A stretch of 12,419 nucleotides of DNA, taken from assembly GCA_001563965.1 (NCBI GenBank), contig LKMS01000026.1:1-12419 (forward strand), in the 5' to 3' direction. The notes beneath the pieces are model-generated. The model worked only from the letters and a program-made list of their open reading frames with translations, had not been told where the DNA came from and ran no database searches. The position numbers were made by a program, and so were the translations under genes. Below are positions 5,800-11,222 of the stretch, one piece after another (position 1 is the stretch's first letter; every line of letters begins with the position of its first letter). Origin of the DNA: Haloferacaceae archaeon PL-Br10_E2g29 (GTDB taxonomy: Archaea > Halobacteriota > Halobacteria > Halobacteriales > Haloferacaceae).

Positions 5800-6549
5800 T
5801 TACTCGGGATACAGCCGTTCCGAAAGCAGTTCAATGCCGTCGATAAGCCGCGGACTCGGTTGGTTCAACAGCGAATCGTCGACAACGTGGACGGCTGCCG
5901 ACAGTGCCCAGTCGCGTTCAGTGAGTCGGGTGGGGCGCACTTGGTCGCCGGTGCCACAGATGTGGAGCACCGCGTGGTCGGGGTCGACGGCTTCGACCGT
6001 TTCGCGGTCGACTTCGGCTGAGCGTTCGCCGGGTTCCACAAACGGGTAGCGCCCTCCGGCGGCCACAATGGCGTCGGGAACCCAGTTGCCGGCGGCCATC
6101 GGTGGATCGGACCACTCCTCGCAGTAGACGACCGGACGGGGCTCGTCGGGAGTGCGTCGACGCGCCGCATCCACGCGGTCGTTGACGACGGCAAGTCGCT
6201 CCCGGCAGTCCGCGACCAGTCGCTCACCCGCGTCGTCGACGCCGGCAGCCGCTGCCAGCGACCGAAAGCCATCGAACACGTTGTCCAGCCGGCTCGGTTC
6301 ATGGTGATGTACGCGGTAGCCCCGCTCGCGGAACTCCTCGCTGAGTTCGCGCTGTAGGCCGTCGCTTGTAGCGATTAGATTCGGTTCGAGCGTGTCGAGT
6401 TTGTCGAAGTCGGGGTTCAGCCAGCCACCGACAGTCGGCCGGTCGAGCGTGCAGTGGGCTGTCACGCCCACAATCCGGTCGGCAACGCCGAGCGCGTCGA
6501 GCGTGGCGGTCGCACTCGGTGCCAGCGAGACGATTCGATCGGAGGCCAT
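5800..6549 (-). CDS. Cobalamin-binding-type helical-backbone metal/vitamin receptor (BtuF-like, no signal peptide)
   Basis: A 249-residue protein of the periplasmic-binding-protein class III fold (BtuF/FecB type). It opens directly with the first strand, RIVSLAPSATATLDALGVADRIVGVTAHC (5-33). VGGWLNPDFDKLDTLEPNLIATSDG (40-64) and YRVHHHEPSRLDNVFDGFRSL (79-98) follow; a long helix links the lobes (about 108-131). The second lobe carries VYCEEWSDPPMAAGNWVPDAIVAAGG (141-166) and DPDHAVLHICG (189-199). The EEW-DPP-AG-WVP signature is typical of proteins annotated as cobalamin-binding, many of which lack signal peptides. No signal sequence, lipobox or membrane segment is present, so a cytoplasmic role is likely. 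No transporter genes are adjacent. The start at 6549 is chosen because the family N-terminus begins there and TATTTT lies 27 bp upstream; an in-frame ATG at 6624 would add 25 unrelated residues. Whether the ligand is a corrinoid is inferred. Confidence 0.82.
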   Translation of the reverse strand: MASDRIVSLAPSATATLDALGVADRIVGVTAHCTLDRPTVGGWLNPDFDKLDTLEPNLIATSDGLQRELSEEFRERGYRVHHHEPSRLDNVFDGFRSLAAAAGVDDAGERLVADCRERLAVVNDRVDAARRRTPDEPRPVVYCEEWSDPPMAAGNWVPDAIVAAGGRYPFVEPGERSAEVDRETVEAVDPDHAVLHICGTGDQVRPTRLTERDWALSAAVHVVDDSLLNQPSPRLIDGIELLSERLYPE

Positions 6550-6555
6550 ATCCGA

Positions 6556-6565
6556 ACCACGTGGT
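6556..6565. promoter_or_regulatory. 10-bp palindrome at the start of the BtuF-like gene
   Basis: ACCACGTGGT is perfectly symmetric and lies between the TATA-like box and the start codon of the minus-strand gene, where a repressor would block initiation. Symmetry and position are the only evidence. Confidence 0.25.
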
Positions 6566-6573
6566 CGACCCGC

Positions 6574-6579
6574 AAAATA
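6574..6579 (-). promoter_or_regulatory. TATA-like element of the BtuF-like gene
   Basis: The minus strand reads TATTTT, centred about 27 bp before the start at 6549. It overlaps one arm of a small inverted repeat (ATAGC 6577-6581, GCTAT 6589-6593). Confidence 0.5.
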
Positions 6580-6590
6580 GCGACGTTTGC

Positions 6591-6621
6591 TATCAGGAAA
6601 ATGACTACATTTTATCAGGGA
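6591..6621. repeat. Direct repeat TATCAGG(A/G)A, two copies 22 bp apart
   Basis: The copies are 6591-6599 and 6613-6621 and match at 8 of 9 positions. They lie just upstream of the BtuF-like promoter in the divergent gap with the tfb gene. A spacing of about two helical turns would put both on one DNA face, as expected for a cooperative regulator site. Confidence 0.35.
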
Positions 6622-6628
6622 CAATCAC

Positions 6629-6636
6629 GCTATATC
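6629..6636 (+). promoter_or_regulatory. Distal TATA-like element upstream of tfb
   Basis: GCTATATC contains the best TATA match in the 201-bp divergent gap. Initiation about 27 bp downstream (near 6660) would give tfb a leader of about 90 nt, unlike the leaderless pattern elsewhere in the window. Confidence 0.35.
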
Positions 6637-6717
6637 TGGTGTATGGGTGCGGTTTCGTCGCCATACCAAACTGCTTAAGTGATCTTCTGTCTTTTTGTTG
6701 GCAACGATCGCACCCGG

Positions 6718-6724
6718 ATTTTTG
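6718..6724 (+). promoter_or_regulatory. Proximal TATA-like element of tfb
   Basis: ATTTTTG is centred 30 bp before the ATG at 6751 and would give a leaderless transcript. It supports 6751 over an in-frame GTG at 6679, whose 24 extra residues do not resemble a TFB N-terminus. Confidence 0.45.
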
Positions 6725-6750
6725 TCCGTCGTACCGGGCGCACCCTACCA

Positions 6751-7746
6751 ATGAGTGAACGAACATTTACCAGATCGTCCGGCCGCTCGCCAACCAGACA
6801 GCGACGCCGAGGCACCGAATCGGAAACCGAGACTGAACAGACCGGTGACGGCCTGCAGTGTCCCGAATGTAGCGGCAACGTCGTCACCGACGACGAACAT
6901 GGTGAAACCGTCTGTGACGACTGTGGCCTCGTCATCACCGAGGACTCGGTCGACCGCGGCCCCGAATGGCGCGCGTTCGACAGCGCCGAAAAAGACCAGA
7001 AATCCCGTGTTGGCGCCCCGACGACCAACACGATGCACGACAAAGGGTTGAGCACCAACATCGACTGGCGAAACAAGGACGCCTACGGTCGATCCTTGGG
7101 TGCGCGCCAGCGCCAGAAGATGCAGCGGCTCCGCAAATGGAACGAGCGGTTCCGCACGCGTGACAGCAAGGAACGCAACCTCAAGCAGGCGCTCGGCGAA
7201 ATCGACCGCATGTCCAGCGCCGTCGGCCTGCCTGACAACGTCCGCGAGACCGCCTCGGTCATCTACCGTCGCGCGCTGAACGAGGATCTCTTGCCGGGTC
7301 GGTCGATCGAGGGTGTCGCGACCTCCTGTGTGTACGCATCGGCCCGGATGGCGGGCGTTCCACGCAGCCTCGACGAAATCGCCGACGTGAGCCGTGTCGA
7401 AAAAAGTGAAATCGCCCGGACCTACCGCTACGTCGTCCGCGAACTCTCGCTTGAAGTTCGACCGGCCGACCCCGAACAGTACGTTCCTCGGTTCGCCTCC
7501 TCGCTTGATCTGTCCGAAGAGTCCGAAATGCGTGCCAAACAGCTGTTGAAAAACGCCAAAGAACAGGGCGTCCACAGCGGCAAATCCCCCGTTGGTCTCG
7601 CCGCGGCCGCCGTCTACGCCGCTGCGCTGTTGACCAACGAGAAAACCACACAGGCGGCCGTCTCGGAGGTCGCCGACATCTCCGAAGTGACGATCCGCAA
7701 CCGCTACCACGAACTGCTCGAAGCAGAAGAAGAAATGCTGGTGTAA
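6751..7746 (+). CDS. tfb: Transcription initiation factor B (TFB, archaeal TFIIB)
   Basis: A 331-residue TFB, which bridges TBP-bound promoter DNA and RNA polymerase and reads the BRE. After a basic N-terminus (7-22) and an acidic spacer comes the zinc ribbon, with Cys37-x2-Cys40 and Cys55-x2-Cys58. The B-finger/reader region follows (GPEWRAFDSAEKDQKSRVGAP, 70-90, and STNIDWRNKDAYG, 101-113). Two cyclin-like repeats occupy about 143-233 and 241-331. The second contains SPVGLAAAAVYAAALL (279-294) and a DNA-recognition end of the type SEVTIRNRYHELLE (311-324). Length and motifs are complete and nothing key is missing. Haloarchaea carry several TFBs with different promoter preferences; sequence alone does not say which paralogue this is. 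The gene is divergent from the BtuF-like gene and converges on coxB; the gap upstream offers two promoter candidates. The basic 16-residue N-terminal stretch before the ribbon may be paralogue-specific. Confidence 0.95.
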   Translation: MSERTFTRSSGRSPTRQRRRGTESETETEQTGDGLQCPECSGNVVTDDEHGETVCDDCGLVITEDSVDRGPEWRAFDSAEKDQKSRVGAPTTNTMHDKGLSTNIDWRNKDAYGRSLGARQRQKMQRLRKWNERFRTRDSKERNLKQALGEIDRMSSAVGLPDNVRETASVIYRRALNEDLLPGRSIEGVATSCVYASARMAGVPRSLDEIADVSRVEKSEIARTYRYVVRELSLEVRPADPEQYVPRFASSLDLSEESEMRAKQLLKNAKEQGVHSGKSPVGLAAAAVYAAALLTNEKTTQAAVSEVADISEVTIRNRYHELLEAEEEMLV

Positions 7747-7773
7747 CGGGGCGAGTGCGTTGGGCGGGTCGCT

Positions 7774-7787
7774 GTTTTGCTGATTTT
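7774..7787 (+). terminator. U-tracts after tfb
   Basis: Two T4 runs (7774-7777 and 7784-7787) follow the tfb stop by 27-40 bp, consistent with archaeal U-tract termination. Confidence 0.35.
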
Positions 7788-7805
7788 GAGTGGTCGAAGT
7801 TTGAT

Positions 7806-7830
7806 ACGTCGCTACGTGTGTTGGCGACGT
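7806..7830. repeat. Inverted repeat ACGTCGC-N11-GCGACGT
   Basis: Seven-bp perfect arms (7806-7812 and 7824-7830) lie 60 bp downstream of tfb. It could stabilise the tfb mRNA 3' end or be part of a structured RNA. Confidence 0.35.
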
Positions 7831-7966
7831 TGCTGAGACGTCCGGCTGTTCTGCAGGGTTCATGTGCTCTTTGCTGTGTTGTTGCCAACGGAGATGCGTC
7901 GGCAGTAAGTCGATGCTCTGTGCCGCACCGCGAGAACAACGCTCCACTCATCACGGTCTGTTGATG

Positions 7967-7971
7967 AAAAA
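7967..7971 (-). terminator. U-tract downstream of coxB
   Basis: The plus strand has AAAAA here, so the minus-strand transcript from coxB reaches UUUUU about 100 nt after its stop codon, just past the 8026-8041 palindrome. A terminator is likely but not certain. Confidence 0.35.
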
Positions 7972-8025
7972 CGGTAGTTCGCGATCACCCCGGCTGTTGC
8001 TCAGCGGAAACGTCGTCAACACAGT

Positions 8026-8041
8026 CGAGTTGAACAACTCG
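8026..8041. repeat. Perfect 16-bp inverted repeat downstream of coxB
   Basis: CGAGTTG (8026-8032), AA, CAACTCG (8035-8041). As RNA it would form a 6-bp stem with a GAAC (or GUUC) tetraloop. It lies 31-46 nt past the coxB stop codon and before a U5 tract, so a role in the coxB 3' end is the simplest view. Confidence 0.4.
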
Positions 8042-8071
8042 CGACGGCAGCAGTAACAGACTGAAACTCAC

Positions 8072-8932
8072 TCAGGCGTCGGCTTCGGCTTCGTCGTCAG
8101 CCTCGTCGGCTTCGGCTTCGTCGTCAGCCTCGTCGGCTTCGGCTTCGTCGTCAGCCTCGTCGGCTTCATCTTCACCGTTGTCTTCGACAGCAGCCTGTTC
8201 TTCCTCTTCGACCCAGTCATCGAACTCGTCTTGATCGACGACCTCAATGGTGAAGTACATGTTCGAGTGCGCCAGGCCACAGTACTCCGAACAGTAGCCC
8301 TGGTAGGTGCCCGTCTCGCTCACGTTGGTCTTGATGTAGGTCGTCTGGTCGGGGATGGCGTCCATCTTCAGGCCGAGTTCGGGCACGTGGAAGCCATGAA
8401 TGACATCAGTCGCATCGATTTGGAAGTATAAGTCCTGATCAGCCGGGACCACCACCGTTGGACCCGCACCGGAGCCACCGTACTCGAGATCCTCATCGAG
8501 GTAGCCGTTGTCGCTCGCGTTGTAGCGCATATCCCAGCCCCACTGGTAGGCTTCGGCTTGGACGAGCACGTCGTTTTCTTCGGGGGCGACTTCGTCTTCG
8601 CCGCCGGTGAACGTGACGCTCTGGTCGGCCATCACGCCGTAGGAGGCGACGCCAACAAAGAGCAGAATTACGGCGGTTGCAACCGTCCACGTAATTTCGA
8701 GCCGCCGGTTTTCTTTGGTCGGTTTGGGGTTCTCGTTGTCCTTGAATCGGATGACGGCGTAGATGAGAACAACTTGGACGACCAAGGTGATCGGGAGGGC
8801 GATCAACAGCAGTTTGTTGTTCAGTTCGTAGATCAGGTCGGCGGTGACCGACTGGGCGGCTACCGGCTGGGCGAGCAGCGCAAGCAGCGCCACCGACAGC
8901 ACGGACCCGAGGACGAGACGCCTGAATTTCAT
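8072..8932 (-). CDS. coxB: Cytochrome c oxidase subunit II (CuA subunit) with repetitive acidic tail
   Basis: A 286-residue subunit II of a heme-copper oxidase; it takes electrons from a small copper protein or cytochrome into the CuA centre outside the membrane. A signal peptide (1-26, ending PVAA-QS) is followed by two membrane helices (about 39-62 and 80-101) and the cupredoxin domain. The electron-entry aromatic motif is YQWGWDM (129-135). CuA ligands are complete: His179 (DVIHGF), Cys214, Glu216, Cys218, His222 and Met225 in YCSEYCGLAHSNM. Residues about 236-286 form an Asp/Glu/Ala tail, partly encoded by three perfect 27-bp repeats. The start at 8932 fits the signal peptide and a TATTTA element about 30 bp upstream. 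The gene is divergent from ctaAB, with a strong inverted repeat between them. Subunit I is not adjacent in this window. The identification is secure. Confidence 0.96.
   Translation of the reverse strand: MKFRRLVLGSVLSVALLALLAQPVAAQSVTADLIYELNNKLLLIALPITLVVQVVLIYAVIRFKDNENPKPTKENRRLEITWTVATAVILLFVGVASYGVMADQSVTFTGGEDEVAPEENDVLVQAEAYQWGWDMRYNASDNGYLDEDLEYGGSGAGPTVVVPADQDLYFQIDATDVIHGFHVPELGLKMDAIPDQTTYIKTNVSETGTYQGYCSEYCGLAHSNMYFTIEVVDQDEFDDWVEEEEQAAVEDNGEDEADEADDEAEADEADDEAEADEADDEAEADA
8078..8167 (-). repeat. coxB: 27-bp tandem repeat (3 perfect copies plus 9 bp) in the coxB tail
   Basis: The unit begins GTCGGCTTC on the plus strand and recurs identically at 8078-8104, 8105-8131 and 8132-8158; the first 9 bp appear again to 8167 before the sequence diverges. 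Each unit encodes nine acidic/Ala residues (EADDEAEAD register). Because 27 bp is nine codons, gain or loss of a unit keeps the frame. Perfect identity, including third positions, points to recent expansion or homogenisation. Confidence 0.93.
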
Positions 8933-8958
8933 CTTGGCTTCGCTTAGAATGGGTCGCG

Positions 8959-8964
8959 TAAATA
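8959..8964 (-). promoter_or_regulatory. TATA-like element of coxB
   Basis: The minus strand reads TATTTA, centred about 30 bp before the start at 8932. It is 11 bp from the inverted repeat at 8975-9003. Confidence 0.55.
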
Positions 8965-8974
8965 CCTACTGACT

Positions 8975-9003
8975 CCGCAGGTCACACAGCCGAGTGACCG
9001 CGG
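8975..9003. promoter_or_regulatory. Strong inverted repeat (candidate operator) between coxB and ctaAB
   Basis: The arms are CCGC-A-GGTCAC (8975-8985) and GTGACC-GCGG (8994-9003) around eight bases: ten paired positions with one bulged A. It lies on the upstream side of the coxB TATA/BRE and 58 bp before the ctaAB TATA. The dyad GGTCAC-N8-GTGACC has the geometry of a dimeric winged-helix operator. The regulator is unknown. Confidence 0.5.
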
Positions 9004-9061
9004 ACTGACACGCCACGTTCGCTTGCGACAATCACCGGGCGCGTTCGGCGAAACGGGGCTC

Positions 9062-9069
9062 CTAAATAC
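9062..9069 (+). promoter_or_regulatory. TATA-like element of ctaAB
   Basis: CTAAATAC is centred about 27 bp before the GTG at 9092 and decides that start. An upstream ATG-type extension from 9023 would place the promoter inside the gene. Confidence 0.55.
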
Positions 9070-9091
9070 GTCCCGGCCCTACCTCCCGACA

Positions 9092-10495
9092 GTGAGTGTG
9101 ACTACTGAATCGCCCGGCCGGTTTTCGGTGCTGCTGGCGACAACGGCGATGGGCGTCTACTTCCTGTTGCTCGTCGGCGTTGCCACCGCTGTCACCGACG
9201 CGGCGGCCGCCTGCACCGCATGGCCCGCCTGCGGTGATGGCTGGTCGCTGCCGACGACGACCGACGGGTGGATCGCATTCGTCCATCGACTTGTCGCAGT
9301 CGCCGTCGGTCTTGGCGTGCTGGCGACGACGATTCTCGCCTGGCTGACCGACACCAGCCGCCGCGTTCGGGCGGCGCTGACGGTTGCACTCGTTCTGTAC
9401 CCCGCCCAAGCGGGTCTCGGAGCGCTCGTCGCGACGACCGTCGTCAGCGAGACGCTCTCGGCGGTTCATCTGCTCGCTGGGATCACCATCTTCGGCAGCC
9501 TGCTTGCCGCGCTGACGTGGTGGCTCGAAGCCGAAACGGGCGATCCAGATGATGTGCCGAGCGCGCCACCCGAACGCTCCGAACCGCTGGAGCCGACCGA
9601 TCGACCGCCGATTCCAACCGACCCTGTCGCCCGAACCAAAGCAACGCTGTTTGCGTACTTCCGGCTGATGAAGCCCCGGCTGATGTGGCTGCTGTGTTTG
9701 GTTGCGGCCGCCGCAATGGCGCTCGCCGGTGGCCCCGGTTTGACGACGTACACGGTGGCGGCCACGCTCGTCGGTGGCTCGCTCGCCATTGGCGCGTCGG
9801 GCACGTTCAACCACATTCTCGAACGCGACATCGACCGTCGCATGGCACGCACCAACGACCGGCCGCTGGCGACCGATCTGGTTCCGCTCCGGAATGCGGT
9901 CGCCTTCGGTGTCGTTCTGACACTGTTGTCGCTTGGGCTGTTTGCGACGATCAACTGGCTGACTGCGCTGCTCGGTCTCGTTGCGATTTTGTTTTACAGC
10001 GTTGTCTACACGCTTATTCTCAAACCCAACACCGTCCAGAACACGGTTCTCGGCGGCGCGGCCGGCGCGCTGCCTGCGCTTATCGGCTGGGCTGCGGTCA
10101 CGGGCACAATCGGTGTGGGCGGACTGTTGTTGGCGACGTTCATTTTCCTGTGGACGCCTGCGCACTTTTACAACCTCGCGCTGGCGTACAAGGACGACTA
10201 CGAGCGCGGTGGGTTCCCGATGATGCCCGTTGTTCGCGGCGAAACGGCGACGCGGCGACACATCCTGTGGTATCTCGGGGCGACCCTGTTGGCCGGCGCG
10301 GCGCTCACCGCTGCAAACACGCTCGGCTGGCTCTACGTGCTGACGGGCGTTGTTTTCGGCGGCGTGTTCCTCTGGTTCGTGATCCGGTTGCACTACGAAC
10401 AGACCGAAGCTGCGGCATTTCGTGCATTCCATGCCTCGAACGCCTATCTCGGCTTCGTGCTGGTGGCCATCGTCGTTGAAGGGCTCGTGATCTGA
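9092..10495 (+). CDS. ctaB: Fused compact heme A synthase-like (CtaA/Cox15) and heme O synthase (CtaB)
   Basis: This 467-residue membrane protein has two parts. Residues 1-146 are a four-helix, half-size CtaA/Cox15-like domain with the cysteine pair CTAWPAC (Cys41, Cys47), the heme-ligand candidates His65 (WIAFVHRL) and His126 (SAVHLLAG), and QAGLGALV (106-113). A charged, Pro-rich linker (147-180) joins it to a complete protoheme IX farnesyltransferase of the UbiA fold. That part shows MKPRLMWL (193-200), the prenyl-diphosphate/Mg motif beginning N240 with Glu244, Asp246 and Asp248 and continuing MARTNDRPL, and the second motif YKDDYERGGFPMMPVVRG (366-383). CtaB makes heme O from heme B; CtaA-type enzymes oxidise it to heme A. 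A half-size CtaA is known from Aeropyrum pernix. GTG at 9092 is chosen from the TATA spacing. It is divergent from coxB and 13 bp ahead of the next gene. Confidence 0.93.
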   Translation: MSVTTESPGRFSVLLATTAMGVYFLLLVGVATAVTDAAAACTAWPACGDGWSLPTTTDGWIAFVHRLVAVAVGLGVLATTILAWLTDTSRRVRAALTVALVLYPAQAGLGALVATTVVSETLSAVHLLAGITIFGSLLAALTWWLEAETGDPDDVPSAPPERSEPLEPTDRPPIPTDPVARTKATLFAYFRLMKPRLMWLLCLVAAAAMALAGGPGLTTYTVAATLVGGSLAIGASGTFNHILERDIDRRMARTNDRPLATDLVPLRNAVAFGVVLTLLSLGLFATINWLTALLGLVAILFYSVVYTLILKPNTVQNTVLGGAAGALPALIGWAAVTGTIGVGGLLLATFIFLWTPAHFYNLALAYKDDYERGGFPMMPVVRGETATRRHILWYLGATLLAGAALTAANTLGWLYVLTGVVFGGVFLWFVIRLHYEQTEAAAFRAFHASNAYLGFVLVAIVVEGLVI

Positions 10496-10508
10496 CCTGA
10501 GCATCCCC

Positions 10509-11201
10509 ATGTCCAACTCAAGCGATACCACCGACGCCGCATTTTCGATTCCACTGCCCGCCGACCGACGGCTCTACTGGTTGTTGTTTCTCAACAGTCA
10601 GTTTCTGGCAATCGCACTCTATGTGGCGTTCACGCAGGCGACGCTTGCGTCACTCCGACTCATCGGCTATGCGTTCATCTGGATCAACGTCTCCGCGTGG
10701 GTCGTCGCCAACACACGGCCTGTCGCCACCTCACCTTCCGTTCGCCGTCGGGCCCGGCTTCTCGCAGCCGGTTACTTCGGTCTCCTGGCGTTCGCCGGCG
10801 GCCTCATCGGCTTCGGCATCGGTGAGGCGGCAACCGGCTTCCGGATTGCGCCGCTGCCGCCGGGCTTCGGTCCCGCGATACTCTACAGCGGTGAGCTCGT
10901 GACAATCAACCTCCTGCCCGTCTATCTGATCGGCTACGCGGCGCTCGCGTATCTCGTCTACGTGACTGTGATCGACGCCTCGTCGTCGGCGGCAGCCGGT
11001 CTGCTCGGACTGTTTTCGTGTGTTTCGTGTTCGTGGCCAATCATCGTCTCGTTGGCTTCGGCGGCGACTGGGAGCGGCTCAGTGCTCGCCGCCTCGGCGC
11101 TGCAGGTTTCCTACGGCCTGTCGACGGCCGTATTCGTCCTCACCGCGGGGCTGTTGTACTATCGGCCCACTATTTTCCGGTGGCTGACCCGGCTTCGATG
11201 A
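10509..11201 (+). CDS. Multi-spanning membrane protein with CxxCxWP motif (DUF7546-like)
   Basis: A 230-residue, mostly hydrophobic protein with about seven predicted membrane segments (about 22-42, 48-67, 84-104, 124-143, 145-158, 163-185, 195-217). It starts 13 bp after the ctaAB stop with no promoter or Shine-Dalgarno visible, so it is probably co-transcribed. The most distinctive feature is LLGLFSCVSCSWPIIVSL (165-182). Cys171, Cys174, Trp176 and Pro177 lie at the start of a hydrophobic helix and are the only cysteines in the protein. The look of the protein and its place after ctaB match the haloarchaeal family I recall as DUF7546; that name is from memory. Linked to oxidase genes, a paired membrane cysteine motif suggests copper or heme handling or thiol redox, but this is inference. 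No enzymatic motif is recognised. Confidence 0.78.
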   Translation: MSNSSDTTDAAFSIPLPADRRLYWLLFLNSQFLAIALYVAFTQATLASLRLIGYAFIWINVSAWVVANTRPVATSPSVRRRARLLAAGYFGLLAFAGGLIGFGIGEAATGFRIAPLPPGFGPAILYSGELVTINLLPVYLIGYAALAYLVYVTVIDASSSAAAGLLGLFSCVSCSWPIIVSLASAATGSGSVLAASALQVSYGLSTAVFVLTAGLLYYRPTIFRWLTRLR

Positions 11202-11222
11202 CCCGTTTGTGACCGATACTAC

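Larger units (their letters stand above)
7747..8071. other. 325-bp convergent intergenic region without a supported gene
   Basis: This region lies between the stop codons of tfb and coxB. Short open frames exist on both strands, but their products are Cys/Arg/Ser-rich and lack the acidic composition of the neighbouring proteins. They also have no promoter at the usual distance. What the region does hold is listed separately: U-tracts for both flanking genes and two to three inverted repeats. Outer arms CTGTTGCT (7994-8001) and AGTAACAG (8052-8059, 7 of 8 pairing) together with CGTCG/CGACG enclose the central palindrome, so a folded RNA is possible. Confidence 0.5.

Noticed and set aside
5598..5846. 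82-codon plus-strand frame in the gap upstream of the DUF7123-like gene
   Set aside because: Basic, Pro/Arg-rich product, no recognisable domain, overlaps the stop end of the BtuF-like gene, and is unlike the acidic proteome.
7755..7964. 69-codon plus-strand frame after tfb
   Set aside because: Cys-rich, non-acidic product with no TATA at the expected distance; overlaps the inverted repeats.
8078..8167. Regular repeats that could be read as a small CRISPR array
   Set aside because: The 27-bp copies are directly adjacent with no spacers and lie in frame inside coxB, so this is a coding tandem repeat.
9062..10531. Long open frame on the minus strand opposite ctaAB (also similar ones opposite the SPFH gene at 3363-4541 and opposite tfb at 6745-7947)
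   Set aside because: The products are Arg/Gln/His-rich or otherwise low in family signals and mirror the codon pattern of the real genes on the other strand; no promoter spacing or motif supports them.
8072..11201. A novel defence or mobile system
   Set aside because: All genes here are respiratory or core families; no nuclease, transposase, integrase, toxin pair or terminal repeats were seen anywhere in the window.
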